DNA of 64,000 bases from Methylobacterium mesophilicum SR1.6/6 (GCF_000364445.2 NZ_CP043538.1:3293612-3357611), one strand, 5' to 3'; positions 7,015-15,732 are shown, counted from the first letter of the stretch. Program-made: numbers and translations. Notes: a model not told the origin generated them from the letters alone.

Positions 7015-9456
7015 TCAGGCCGCGATCGCCTTGTCCTCGACGAACGTCTTTGCGTCCCAACGGCAAGTGGTCTCGCCGACGGCGTTGCGTCCGAGTTCGA
7101 TGATGTTGAGGCGATCCCCTTCGAAGGCCGGGCTCAGTTCGAGGGCCAAGTAGTCGAAGAGTGACCGCTCATGGACGGCGATGACGACCTGGCGCTCCAT
7201 CTGCTTGGAGAAGGTCCTGAGCAGAGCGGCGAACTGGGCGATGTGCACCTCGTCCATGCTCTGGACGGGATCGTCGATCACCAGGCACGGCAGCCTCGGC
7301 TCCACCGACAGGTGTAGGGACAGGAATAGCGTCAGGGCGGCGGTGTTTAGGTTACCGGCGCTCAGCATCGCCTGAGGGGTGCCGCCTCTGCCCCCCCGGC
7401 GGTGGTGCGTCTCCAGGACGGCCTCGATCTCCGACCCGGCACCGTCCGGTATGGCGAAGGCCGGGATGAACGGCTCCTCGGGCGCGAGACGGACGAAAAG
7501 GTCCCGCCAGATCGCGTTGAGCTCGTCGTTGAACACGTTCCGGACGACGCTCCCCCTCGCCTCGCGTGTCTGCCGGACGAGATCCTTGGCAAGCTCGATG
7601 AGCTTGTCGGCGTCTTCCTTCTTTCGCCGCATCGCCAGAAGCGTCTTCTCGACCTCCTGACGCCGAACTTTCCGATCGGCGACCTCGCGCGTCAGGGCGA
7701 CGAGGGACGCCACCGTGTCCGCCGCGAGTCTGCGCGCCCGCTGGCGTTCCCCGAGCTCGGCCTCTCGCCCCTCGATCAGGGTTCTCAGCCGGGGGAGGAG
7801 TTCTGTCGTCGGCACCTCCTCGAAGGGGTCCCCGCCCAGACGCAGCCAAAGGCCGGTCAGCTTTTCCCGGAGCGTGAGCCCGACCTGTTCGGCATCGCGC
7901 ATTGCGGCCAGGGACCCGGCGACACGCGCGACCTGGCCGCGGAGGCGATCGCCTTCCTCCATCGCCGGCATCACAGCCGCGAGCTGGCGCGACACTTCCA
8001 CGAGATCGGCAGCCCGGGCCTTCGTCAGGCTCAGGTCGGGCTCCGGCAGTAGCTGGGTCTGGACCGTGGCCAGCTGACGTTCGAGCTGTGCGGCGGCGGC
8101 GGCGGAGTTCCCGCGATCCCTTGCGAGCGCCTGGAGGCGTCCAGCCTGCTCCACCAAGCGGCTGATCTTCGCCGAGACATGCACGGCGAGCGACATGCCT
8201 TCGCTGCCCCCAAAGTCCCTGTCGCAGACGGGACAGGTGTCGCCGTGAATGTGGACGGCAAGTTCGGAGAGCGCCTTGGCATAGGCCTCGTTCGTCCCGG
8301 CTGCCTCGTTGACCTGGAGGTCCATTCGACCGATGCGCGTGCGCACCTCCCGGAGTTCCTGCGTGATGGCGTCCCGGCGTTTTTGGCCCGCGTCGTGTGC
8401 GGCCAGTACGGCTTCGACGCGTTTGAGGTCGGTCTCGACCCGCGCGGCGAACGATCGGGCGCGCTCGCCGTAGCCGCTCTCCCTCGACAGGGCGAAGTCC
8501 GCAAACAGCGTTCCGGCGCGACCGAGCAGACCCTCGACGTGGTTGCCGTCCCGCTTTGTCCAGGCGTCGAACACCACCCGCGCGCGCTGTCCCTCAGCCT
8601 CCAGCCTCTCCCGTTCGGCGATCCCGGGGGCGGCGCTCGCCTTTTTCCAGACCGCCTCGGAAGCCTCGACCTCACGTCTCGCGCGGACGAGATCGGTCAG
8701 CGCCGCCTCCTCTGCGTCGAGCGCCAAGGACCGGCCCAGGTCGCGAAGGACCGCGGGATCTTCGCCGAGTGGCGTCTCCACGGGCTGCCCACCGACCTGC
8801 GATATGCGCTCGCTCAGCAAGCCTCGAAGCGTCGAGAGCTTCGCCGCGGCTTCTTGAGCCTCACGATCGATATCGCCGAGCGCCTTCTCCTGCAGCGGGA
8901 TCTCCTCCCTCACCTTGCCGTAGGCCGGGACCGGTCCCTTGAGGCGGGAGATGTGGCCGGCGGTGCCGAGGCCGTTGATGAGCGCCTCCATGCGATCCAG
9001 CCCGAGCAGCTCCTTGACGAAGCGCGTGAGGGGGGACTGCGACTTCTTTCCGGAGTGCTGATAGATCTCTAGCAGGCGTCCGAGCGTCGACTGCGCCAGA
9101 TAGCTTCGTTCGCTGAAGAAGGCGGCGTCCGCCGCGTCAAGGATATGCTTGCCAACCACCCCACCGGCAGTGACCTTGATGTCGCCGATGCGGGGCTTTC
9201 CGTCCGGACCGACCACGTCGAGGCGCACCCGTCCCAATTCCCGGCCGCGGTGGGGCAGATAGGCGTGATACCCAGGCTCGGCACGGGACAGCGAAGGTAC
9301 GTCACCGGTGAGCGCCAGCTCGATGGCCGACAGCAGGCTCGTCTTGCCGGCGCCGTTCGGTCCGTGGATCAGGACGATCGGCGCATCCAGCGAGACGTCG
9401 GCATCGCCGGCGATGCTACGGAAGTTCTCGACGTGAAGGGACTTCAGCCAGGTCAT
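7015..9456 (-). CDS. SMC/Rad50-like ATPase of a SIR2 three-component defence system (LmuB-like)
   Basis: 813 aa. Walker A GPNGAGKTS lies at residues 32-40 after the RecF/SMC-like opening LHVENFRSI. Long coiled-coil arms surround a Rad50-type zinc hook CPVC (residues 408-411). An ABC signature-like LSAGNLNTAAL is near residue 695, Walker B CLVIDDPVQSMD near 720-731, and a switch-His segment VVIAVHERS follows. In Lamassu and ABC-3C systems such an ATPase senses foreign DNA and licenses the effector. The ATG at 9456 overlaps the stop of the middle gene as ATGA. A longer in-frame extension upstream would run into that gene and is rejected. The gene is last of the three. Confidence 0.85.
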   Translation of the reverse strand: MTWLKSLHVENFRSIAGDADVSLDAPIVLIHGPNGAGKTSLLSAIELALTGDVPSLSRAEPGYHAYLPHRGRELGRVRLDVVGPDGKPRIGDIKVTAGGVVGKHILDAADAAFFSERSYLAQSTLGRLLEIYQHSGKKSQSPLTRFVKELLGLDRMEALINGLGTAGHISRLKGPVPAYGKVREEIPLQEKALGDIDREAQEAAAKLSTLRGLLSERISQVGGQPVETPLGEDPAVLRDLGRSLALDAEEAALTDLVRARREVEASEAVWKKASAAPGIAERERLEAEGQRARVVFDAWTKRDGNHVEGLLGRAGTLFADFALSRESGYGERARSFAARVETDLKRVEAVLAAHDAGQKRRDAITQELREVRTRIGRMDLQVNEAAGTNEAYAKALSELAVHIHGDTCPVCDRDFGGSEGMSLAVHVSAKISRLVEQAGRLQALARDRGNSAAAAAQLERQLATVQTQLLPEPDLSLTKARAADLVEVSRQLAAVMPAMEEGDRLRGQVARVAGSLAAMRDAEQVGLTLREKLTGLWLRLGGDPFEEVPTTELLPRLRTLIEGREAELGERQRARRLAADTVASLVALTREVADRKVRRQEVEKTLLAMRRKKEDADKLIELAKDLVRQTREARGSVVRNVFNDELNAIWRDLFVRLAPEEPFIPAFAIPDGAGSEIEAVLETHHRRGGRGGTPQAMLSAGNLNTAALTLFLSLHLSVEPRLPCLVIDDPVQSMDEVHIAQFAALLRTFSKQMERQVVIAVHERSLFDYLALELSPAFEGDRLNIIELGRNAVGETTCRWDAKTFVEDKAIAA

Positions 9457-10031
9457 CCGACCATACTCCCGTCTTTCTCGGGCTCGGGCTCGGGCTCGAA
9501 GATCGCGTTGAGGGCATCGTGAAGACACGCCCGCACGGCGTCCTCGCCGAGCGCCGAGGCCTCGTACAGGTCTGAGGCGATCGCGACATCAGGCAGGACG
9601 AGATGCTCGCCGGCACCGAGATCGCGATCCGCAGACCGGGGGGCGGGCAGCTTCAGGGGAAGCAGGATCGCCAGACCGTCCCGGAGCCCGACGGGATCGT
9701 CGGCTTCCCCGACGGCGAGGATCCGGCTGACCTGCGCGATGGCGTCGAGCGCCTTGCCGACGGGTCTCGGTCCCAGGATGACGGACGTGAGCGGGCGTTG
9801 CGACCGCATCACGTCGAGGGCACGGGAGATGCCCTCGATCTGCTGCACGACTTTCCGTTCGGTATCGGTCCCCGTGTCGCCGATGACCACGAGGTCGGCG
9901 ACATGACCCACGCCGACGAACGCGCCGGCTACGTCGAACGAGAGCCCCGCGATCTGTAGAGGCAGGTCCAATCTTCGGTACCCCGCTTCCAGCAGGACGC
10001 CGGCGACCCTCTCGGCTGGGAGCATGGTCAT
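9453..10031 (-). CDS. Middle component of a SIR2/SMC-like defence operon (LmuC-like candidate)
   Basis: 192 aa, overlapping both neighbours by ATGA, so it is translated together with the SIR2 protein upstream and the ATPase downstream. It has alternating hydrophobic strands and helices (ADLVVIGDTG, LTSVILGPRPVGKALDAI, LAILLPLKLPAP), an acidic C-terminus (EPEPEPEKDG) and no enzyme motif. Size and position match the small middle component found between effector and ATPase in Lamassu/ABC-3C operons. I could not match its sequence to a specific middle-component family by eye. Confidence 0.6.
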   Translation of the reverse strand: MTMLPAERVAGVLLEAGYRRLDLPLQIAGLSFDVAGAFVGVGHVADLVVIGDTGTDTERKVVQQIEGISRALDVMRSQRPLTSVILGPRPVGKALDAIAQVSRILAVGEADDPVGLRDGLAILLPLKLPAPRSADRDLGAGEHLVLPDVAIASDLYEASALGEDAVRACLHDALNAIFEPEPEPEKDGSMVG

Positions 10032-11749
10032 AGGGCCACCGCCACGCGGAACCGGTCCAACAGGTCCTCGACCTCCGCACCGTCGGCGAGCAGGTCAGGC
10101 ACGCTGACCTCCCTCATCACGGCCAAGCCCGTGCGGCCGGGCGGGCGACGCGGCGAACGCTGCATGGCGGGCGGGTTCATCTGGCTGTGGACGATGACGG
10201 CGTCGTCGTTGTCGGCGACGAGGCCGTTGACGCCCAAGAGGATGGCGGCCTGCGGGGTTGCGGCGAAGTAGACCTTGGCCGGACCGCTTCGTCCCGTGAG
10301 GACGAAAGCGCCGGGCGCCGGATCCGCCGCGGGCGCCTTGCCGGCGGACCAATGCGCGCGTTGCAGCCCCAGCCCGATCAGGCCGGCGGCGAGGGCGAAT
10401 TGGATGATGCCGCATCCGTTCAACGAAGGATCGGCCGGCATCGCATGGAGCGGATCTGCGGAGATCGGGCTGTAGACGCCTTCCGCGGCAGCCGGCAGGC
10501 CCCCTTGCCGGAACATCGCCATCAGCCGACCGAAAGATTCGAGCAGTTCGAGGACGACCTCGGGGGTCGGGACCAGGCCGTCGGCGACGAAGTCGCGGGC
10601 GTGGCCCAGCCCCTCGCGAAGCTTTTCGCGGTCTGCCGGCGACAGTCCCGGAAAGCCATGATCGACGAGCAGTCGAAGCTTGGCCGTCACCACGTAGAGC
10701 CACAGCGCCAGCAGGAGCGGCTTGGCATAGGCCTGGACCAGGGCCTCTGCCTTGATGGGGTTCCGGGTGGCGGGCGTATGGTCATCCTTGTAGACGTTTT
10801 GAAGCAGGCTCTCCTGGTCTCCGCCGAGCGCGTTCTCCGCGAAGGCGTAGGCAGGGGGATCCGAAGGCGGCTCCGTCGGCCAGCGCCACGGCATCCGCGC
10901 TTGAGCCGCCGCGAACAACGCCTGGATGTTGGAATCCTGCACCGACAGGCCGAGCATGAGCGTCGGCTTCGTGAGGATGAGGTGGATGAGCTCGCCCGCC
11001 ATCACCGGGTTGTTGGCGGCCCAGCCATTGATCTGGTTATACCGCGACACGAGGAGCCTGCGGTATCTGTCGGGATCGGAGCGGGCGGCTTCCGCGCAAC
11101 CGTGGAACTTGTAGAGGTTGGCCCGTCTCCGGTGCCGCCTGGTATCCTCGGGCGCCACGGCCACACGCAGCACGGGGCGGTCTCCGGCGAGGATTGCGAC
11201 GGCGCGTTCCACGAGGGGGTCCCAATTCGCGGTGGGCATCTCGGACGCCACGCCCTCGATCGCGAGAGCCGCAAGGCAGAGATGCTCGGCGTCGGGCTGG
11301 ATCGCGGGATCCGAGTAGGTTCTCGCCGCGTCAAGGACGTCCCACAAAAGGAAGTCGGGTTCCTCGCCATCGACCGTGACGTTGAGCATGCGGGCGTAGT
11401 TGCTCACCAGCCGTCCCGCCAGCACGTCGAGCATGGGCCAGAGATCGACGGACTGCCCGTAATCGACCGCGGCCCACTCCTCGGCGCTCGGCATCGCCCT
11501 CTCCAGGACCTCGTTCAGGGCTCGCCGGTAGCGGCATGCCGGGTCAGCCTGGTCGATGCGAACCTGCAGCGTCCGCAGGACGTTCTTCGCCAAGTCCTTT
11601 AGGTCCGGCATGCGTTCCCGGGAGATGCCAGAGCCGAGCCAGAGGACGTACCGATCGTTCGCGACGCCCTCGGCGATCGCTCGTTTCGGTCCGTCGAGCA
11701 TAGCCAGCGTCTCGCGGATCGTGATCGTCGCAGCCGGCGGTGGCGGCAT
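10028..11749 (-). CDS. SIR2-domain protein, probable NAD-degrading defence effector
   Basis: 573 aa from the ATG at 11749, which follows GAGGAG; earlier in-frame starts lack a ribosome site. Sirtuin-like features are YVLWLGSGIS (GSG at 39-41), NWDPLVERA (N175, D177), NLYKFHG with the candidate catalytic His at 216, and LMLGLSVQDSNIQALF (267-279). This is the arrangement of bacterial SIR2 antiphage proteins, which hydrolyse NAD. The C-terminal half (from about 330) is a separate, mostly helical region of unknown role. It is first in an operon with a middle protein and an SMC-like ATPase. NADase activity is inferred from family, not shown. Confidence 0.8.
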   Translation of the reverse strand: MPPPPAATITIRETLAMLDGPKRAIAEGVANDRYVLWLGSGISRERMPDLKDLAKNVLRTLQVRIDQADPACRYRRALNEVLERAMPSAEEWAAVDYGQSVDLWPMLDVLAGRLVSNYARMLNVTVDGEEPDFLLWDVLDAARTYSDPAIQPDAEHLCLAALAIEGVASEMPTANWDPLVERAVAILAGDRPVLRVAVAPEDTRRHRRRANLYKFHGCAEAARSDPDRYRRLLVSRYNQINGWAANNPVMAGELIHLILTKPTLMLGLSVQDSNIQALFAAAQARMPWRWPTEPPSDPPAYAFAENALGGDQESLLQNVYKDDHTPATRNPIKAEALVQAYAKPLLLALWLYVVTAKLRLLVDHGFPGLSPADREKLREGLGHARDFVADGLVPTPEVVLELLESFGRLMAMFRQGGLPAAAEGVYSPISADPLHAMPADPSLNGCGIIQFALAAGLIGLGLQRAHWSAGKAPAADPAPGAFVLTGRSGPAKVYFAATPQAAILLGVNGLVADNDDAVIVHSQMNPPAMQRSPRRPPGRTGLAVMREVSVPDLLADGAEVEDLLDRFRVAVAL

Positions 11750-11985
11750 CGTACTCCTCAGAAATTTGTCTCGTTGGCACGGGCCGCAGCCGCGCATCGG
11801 ATATCGTACAACTCGGCCCATCGCGATTGAAGGCACGCATCCCCGTCGACGACGTCACCCGACCCCGCCGATCGTCGCGGAACTATGCCAGAAAGTTATC
11901 CACACCCGTCCACACCCAAGCTGCGCCTCGACGAAGGATCCTTCGACTGAACGCGCCCGCCACTTGGCGCGAACCCATCATGCAT

Positions 11986-12000
11986 GTTCATCTTTCGTTC
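11986..12000 (+). promoter_or_regulatory. LexA (SOS) box of umuDC
   Basis: A perfect GTTC-N7-GTTC direct repeat, the known LexA recognition motif in Alphaproteobacteria, lies 21 bases upstream of the umuD ATG at 12022. Its place excludes the alternative umuD start at 11980, which would put the operator inside the coding sequence. The operon should therefore be induced by DNA damage. Confidence 0.8.
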
Positions 12001-12021
12001 CGCAAGATTCGGAGCGAGCGC

Positions 12022-12450
12022 ATGCAGGTCCTTAACGTCACGATCGGACTGCCCACACCCATTCCGATCCTCGCAAGGTCGGTCAGGGCCGGCTTCCCGA
12101 GCCCGGCCGACAACTTCATCGAGGACGAGATTGACCTGCAGAGGCTGCTGATCGCCAACCGCCCGGCGACCTTCCTGGTGCGGGTCGCCGGCGACAGCAT
12201 GCTTCTGGCGAAGCTTTACGACGGCGACATCGCGGTGGTCGACCGCTCGCTCAAGCCGCGCAACGGCGACGTGGTGGTGGTCGACGTCGACGGGGAGCGC
12301 TCGTTCAAGGTCTGGCGCCGTCAGGGCCCCCGGGTGACCCTACATTTCGCCAACCCACGCTTCCCGGAGTTCCAGCTCTCACCGGACGCCGTGATCGAGG
12401 TCTGGGGCGTAGTCTCCGGCTCGGTGAACCCGAGGCGCCGGAGCGAGTGA
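12022..12450 (+). CDS. umuD: UmuD-like SOS mutagenesis S24 peptidase
   Basis: 142 aa. Start MQVLNVTIGLPTP at 12022 with GGAG seven bases before it. The catalytic Ser lies in AGDSMLLAKLYDGD and the general-base Lys in RSFKVWRR, as in the S24 LexA/UmuD family. The likely self-cleavage bond is Ala-Gly in RAGFPSPADNF (E. coli UmuD cuts Cys-Gly). RecA-stimulated cleavage would give UmuD', which joins UmuC as DNA polymerase V. The gene overlaps umuC by four bases and has a LexA box immediately upstream. Confidence 0.9.
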   Translation: MQVLNVTIGLPTPIPILARSVRAGFPSPADNFIEDEIDLQRLLIANRPATFLVRVAGDSMLLAKLYDGDIAVVDRSLKPRNGDVVVVDVDGERSFKVWRRQGPRVTLHFANPRFPEFQLSPDAVIEVWGVVSGSVNPRRRSE

Positions 12451-13733
12451 GCGACCTGGCCTACGCGCTCTCGGACGGCAACTCGTTCTACTGCAGCTGC
12501 GAGCGGGTCTTCGACGTCCGGCTCGCGCGGGTGCCGGTGATCGTGCTGTCGAACAACGACGGCTGCGCGATCGCCCGGACCGCCGAGGCCAAGGTCCTGG
12601 GGATCGGCATGGGCGACCCGTGGTTCAAGATCCGCGACCTGTGCAAGGCCAAGGGCGTGCGGGTCTACTCGTCGAACTACGCCCTCTACGGCGACATGTC
12701 GGCCCGGGTGAACGCGGTGTACCGGGACTTCTCCCCGCGCATCGAGATCTACTCGATCGACGAGAGTTTCTTGGACATCTCGGACGTGCGGGTCGCCGAC
12801 CGGGTGACGCTCGCCCGCGACATGCGCGAGACGGTGCGGGCCTGGACGGGGATCCCGACCTGCGTCGGCATCGGCCCGACCAAGACGCTGGCCAAGCTCG
12901 CCAACCACGTCGCCAAGAAGAACCCGGAGCTCGGCGGGGTCTGCGACCTGACCGACCCTGCCGCCTACGACCACTGGATGGCCCGGATCCCGCCCGAGGA
13001 CATCTGGGGCGTCGGGCCGGCGAACGCGCGCAAGCTGGGGGCGCTCGGCTGCGAGAGCGCCGCCGACGTCCGCGACCTCGACACGCGCCTCGTGCGCAAA
13101 GCCATGACGGTGGTGGGCGAGCGCCTCGTGCAGGAGCTGCGCGGGGTGGCCTGCCTCGACCTGGAAGAGGTCGCCGCGACCCGGAAGGGCTGCGCCGTCA
13201 CCCGGAGCTTCTCCGACCGGGTCGAGGACCGCGCGACGATGGAGCAGGCGGTCGCCACGCACGCGACCCGGCTCGGGGAGAAGCTCCGCCGGGAGGGGCT
13301 GGGGACCGACCACGTCACGGTCTTCTTCCACACCTCGGAGCACGACCGGACCCGGCCGCAGCGATCGGTCTCGACGGTGGTGACCCTGCCGGAATCGTCG
13401 AACGACACCCTGGTGCTGTTGAAGGCCGCCCTGCACGGCGTGCGGAGGACCTGGCGGGACGGTTTCCGCTACTCCAAGGCCGGCGTGGTCACGACGGACC
13501 TCCTGCCGCTCCACGCCTCGCAGCGCGCGATGCCGGGGCTTGGGCAGCTCGACCGCGAGCAGGGAGCGGCCCTGATGGCGGCACTCGACGCCTGCAACCG
13601 GCGCTTCGGGCGCGGGGCGGTGGTCCCTGCCGCGGCTGGGTTCGCGCCGTCGCGAAAATGGTCGACGAAGTTCGAGATGCGCTCGCCGCGCTACACGACC
13701 CGCCTGGACGAGATCCCCGTCGTGGCGGCCTGA
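12447..13733 (+). CDS. umuC: UmuC-like Y-family DNA polymerase V catalytic subunit
   Basis: 428 aa, standard length. The GTG start overlaps the umuD stop (GTGA). Polymerase motifs are ALSDGNSFYCSCER with the first metal Asp, SNNDGCAIAR, YSSNYALYGDMS, YSIDESFLD with the catalytic acidic pair, and GIGPTKTLAKLANHVAKK. Helix-hairpin-helix residues follow in IWGVGPANARKLGALG. It carries out error-prone translesion synthesis with UmuD'. All key residues are present, so it is likely functional. The DNA is very GC-rich like the core neighbours, with no lesion seen. Confidence 0.93.
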   Translation: MSDLAYALSDGNSFYCSCERVFDVRLARVPVIVLSNNDGCAIARTAEAKVLGIGMGDPWFKIRDLCKAKGVRVYSSNYALYGDMSARVNAVYRDFSPRIEIYSIDESFLDISDVRVADRVTLARDMRETVRAWTGIPTCVGIGPTKTLAKLANHVAKKNPELGGVCDLTDPAAYDHWMARIPPEDIWGVGPANARKLGALGCESAADVRDLDTRLVRKAMTVVGERLVQELRGVACLDLEEVAATRKGCAVTRSFSDRVEDRATMEQAVATHATRLGEKLRREGLGTDHVTVFFHTSEHDRTRPQRSVSTVVTLPESSNDTLVLLKAALHGVRRTWRDGFRYSKAGVVTTDLLPLHASQRAMPGLGQLDREQGAALMAALDACNRRFGRGAVVPAAAGFAPSRKWSTKFEMRSPRYTTRLDEIPVVAA

Positions 13734-13848
13734 GCCCCCTGCACAGGGCCGTCTCGCCCGTGCACGGCGCTTCCAGCGCGATGTCGCGCGCTCCGACGCC
13801 ACCGCGACACCATTTCAGCCGCCGTCGTCCGATGATGCCAGGCCGCCC

Positions 13849-14943
13849 TCAGGCCGTGGCGACCTCGTCGGCCCAAGCGAAGCGGACCTTTAGGTCGTTC
13901 AGGTGGCTGAAAGGCACGATTCGGCGGTGCTGCAGCATGCCGACCACAATGCCGGGATGGAGGCCGACCTCGCCGGCGAAGGCGACGATGTCCTGCTTGG
14001 TCCCCGGGCAGGTGGTCGCGAAGGCGCCGATCCGCTCGCGCCCGACCAGCACCTCCTCGGCCCAGGCATCCGCCTCGGCCTCGACATGGTCGCCCTCGCC
14101 GTTCTGGTCGTCGGCGAAGTTCCTGCCCCGGTGCAGCACGATGTGCGCCGCCTCGTGGAAGAAGGTCCACCAGAAGTGGTCATTGCTCTTCATGCGCAGC
14201 GACATCTGGATGAGCGGGCGCTCGTCGTTCATCCACCGCGCCGAGCCGAAAACACAGGTCTTGCTGAGGGGCTTCTGGAACACTAGGGCCACGCCGGCGG
14301 CGTGGCATAGCTGCTTCATGCGCGGCTCGAAGGTCTCCGGCCGTTCCACGGTGAGCGCGCGGATCTCATGACAGCCCTCGACGAACCGGTCCGGGTCGTA
14401 GGCCGGCAGGCTAAGGCGCCGCGCCTGCTCCTCGCCCAGCATCAGCCAACAGAGCATGTGGTGGGGCGAGGTCGTCCCGGCCTTCGCCCTGCGGTGGCAC
14501 ACGGCCAGGGAGCCGAGCTTCGCCTCGTAGGCGTGCGGCGTCCCGATCCCGAGGAGGCCCAGCAGGCCGTCCATGATCCCGCCGGGATCGGTGGTCTGGG
14601 GGATCCGTCCGCACGCCTTCAGCTCCCTGACCGGAAAGCCCTTAAGCCATTCGGCCTCGCGCGCGGCCGCCTCCCGCTCCCGCTCCCGGGCCTGGAACAG
14701 GTCCCAATTCGCCTGGAGACCCGTCCAGATGTAGGCCTTGAGGCCGAGCACGTGCTCCAGCTTGATCGCGGTCTCGGGCGTCACCGGATTGGAGCCGTTG
14801 ATGATCGTGCTGACCAGCTTGGGCGTCATGTCGGCGATGCGCGCGAACTCGGCCTGCGACCAGCCGCGCTCCTGGATGTACTCTTCGAGGTGTTCGCCGG
14901 GATGGGTCGCCCATTGCGGCGCCCAGTTTTCCTGCGTTGTCAT
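13849..14943 (-). CDS. higA: HigA-type antitoxin fused to ImmA/IrrE metallopeptidase
   Basis: 364 aa. The N-terminal XRE/HigA helix-turn-helix (HPGEHLEEYIQERGWSQAEF, then MTPKLVSTIINGSNPVTPET) is followed from about residue 100 by an ImmA/IrrE-type domain. That domain has zinc motif HEAAH and a downstream EAEADAWAEE glutamate ligand. HigA alone is about 100 aa, so the protease is a fusion. It lies 18 bases downstream of the HigB-like toxin gene, the toxin-first order usual for HigBA. It should bind the palindromes at 15312-15357 and repress the operon. The protease could degrade the toxin, a regulator or itself; this is inference. Confidence 0.85.
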   Translation of the reverse strand: MTTQENWAPQWATHPGEHLEEYIQERGWSQAEFARIADMTPKLVSTIINGSNPVTPETAIKLEHVLGLKAYIWTGLQANWDLFQAREREREAAAREAEWLKGFPVRELKACGRIPQTTDPGGIMDGLLGLLGIGTPHAYEAKLGSLAVCHRRAKAGTTSPHHMLCWLMLGEEQARRLSLPAYDPDRFVEGCHEIRALTVERPETFEPRMKQLCHAAGVALVFQKPLSKTCVFGSARWMNDERPLIQMSLRMKSNDHFWWTFFHEAAHIVLHRGRNFADDQNGEGDHVEAEADAWAEEVLVGRERIGAFATTCPGTKQDIVAFAGEVGLHPGIVVGMLQHRRIVPFSHLNDLKVRFAWADEVATA

Positions 14944-14961
14944 CCCCTGGATCCCCGTCGT

Positions 14962-15300
14962 TCAGTTGCCGTGGTAGTCGACGATTTCGATGATCTCGAC
15001 CGCCGTGACCTGACCGGTGTCGAGGCCGCCGTCGGGCAACCTCGGGACCGGGTCGTGATCGGGCAAGAACACGATACGCCAGTTGTCCTTGATCGTGACC
15101 GAGAGTTGGCCGTTCCGGTTATTGCCGAGTTGATGCCTGTGGTCGGGTGGCCCCGTCGGAACGTCCGAGAGGCAGGCCGCCAGCCTCAGGACGTCCAGCC
15201 GCCTCCGGATCGGTTTCGCCCTGTCGCCGTAGGCCTTCGCCATGGGCTTCGCGTCCGACAGGTCCTTCTCCAGGCGCCTAGACCGGAAGCGGATCTTCAT
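14962..15300 (-). CDS. higB: HigB-like RelE-superfamily toxin
   Basis: 112 aa beginning MKIRFRSRRLEKDLSDAKPM. Features of the HigB/plasmid-maintenance killer family are the RRRLDVLRLAACLSDVP segment, LGNNRNGQLSVTIKDNWRIVF and a C-terminal EIIEIVDYH. Family members cleave mRNA on the ribosome. It is first in the operon, directly downstream of two operator palindromes. Standard length, no lesion. Confidence 0.85.
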   Translation of the reverse strand: MKIRFRSRRLEKDLSDAKPMAKAYGDRAKPIRRRLDVLRLAACLSDVPTGPPDHRHQLGNNRNGQLSVTIKDNWRIVFLPDHDPVPRLPDGGLDTGQVTAVEIIEIVDYHGN

Positions 15301-15311
15301 CGCACCATTCC

Positions 15312-15357
15312 GTTACCCGCAAGGTAATACTCCGCGCCGCGTTACCCAAGAGGTAAC
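15312..15357. promoter_or_regulatory. Two palindromic operators of the higBA operon
   Basis: GTTACC-CGCAA-GGTAAT (15312-15328) and GTTACC-CAAGA-GGTAAC (15341-15357) are inverted repeats with identical left arms and 5-base spacers. Their centres are 29 bases apart, close to three helical turns. They sit just upstream of the higB start (15300). A third half-site, GTTACC, is at 15401-15406. Cooperative binding by the HigA HTH is the natural interpretation. Confidence 0.7.
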
Positions 15358-15465
15358 ACGGTCGCAGCCGCGGGACGAGTCCTTTCGCGGCGCCGGAGTG
15401 GTTACCCCCTCCGCCTCAACCGCGACGAACAGGACTGACCGATCCGGCCGCGACGGAGAACCGCG

Positions 15466-15669
15466 ATGAGCAGCACCACCGACAAGATCAAGGGCTTGGC
15501 CAACGAGGCCGTCGGCAACGTGAAGCAGGGCATCGGCAACGCGACCGGCAACGACAAGCTGAAGGCAGAGGGCCACGCCCAGGAACTCAAGGGCGGTGCG
15601 CAGAAGGCGACCGGGGACGTCAAGGACGGCGCCAAGCACGTCGCCGACAAGGTCACCGGCAAGGCCTGA
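15466..15669 (+). CDS. CsbD-family stress response protein
   Basis: 67 aa, hydrophilic, with the CsbD pattern: TDKIKGLANEAVGNVKQGIG, then N...LKAEGHAQELKGGAQKAT and KDGAKHVADKVTGKA. These small abundant proteins are induced by general stress in many bacteria; a biochemical role is not established. GGAG precedes the ATG and a strong terminator follows nine bases after the stop, making it a monocistronic unit. Confidence 0.9.
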   Translation: MSSTTDKIKGLANEAVGNVKQGIGNATGNDKLKAEGHAQELKGGAQKATGDVKDGAKHVADKVTGKA

Positions 15670-15677
15670 GCCGGGCG

Positions 15678-15707
15678 GCCCGGGGACGCGACCGTCCCCG
15701 GGCTTTC
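15678..15707 (+). terminator. Strong Rho-independent terminator of the csbD-like gene
   Basis: Perfect 11-bp stem, left arm 15678-15688 (GCCCGGGGACG) and right arm 15693-15703, with a 4-base loop CGAC. It is followed by TTTC and lies directly behind the stop of the CsbD-family gene. Confidence 0.8.
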
Positions 15708-15732
15708 ACTATAACGCACGGCAGCAATAGAT

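Noticed and set aside
11896..11904. Perfect DnaA box TTATCCACA upstream of umuD
   Set aside because: A single 9-mer of this kind is expected by chance about once in a window this size; no second box, AT-rich unwinding element or rep gene is nearby.
12620..14371. 583-codon open frame on the plus strand through umuC and opposite higA
   Set aside because: It runs in the wrong frame of umuC and antisense to higA, with Arg/Pro-rich sequence and no start signal.
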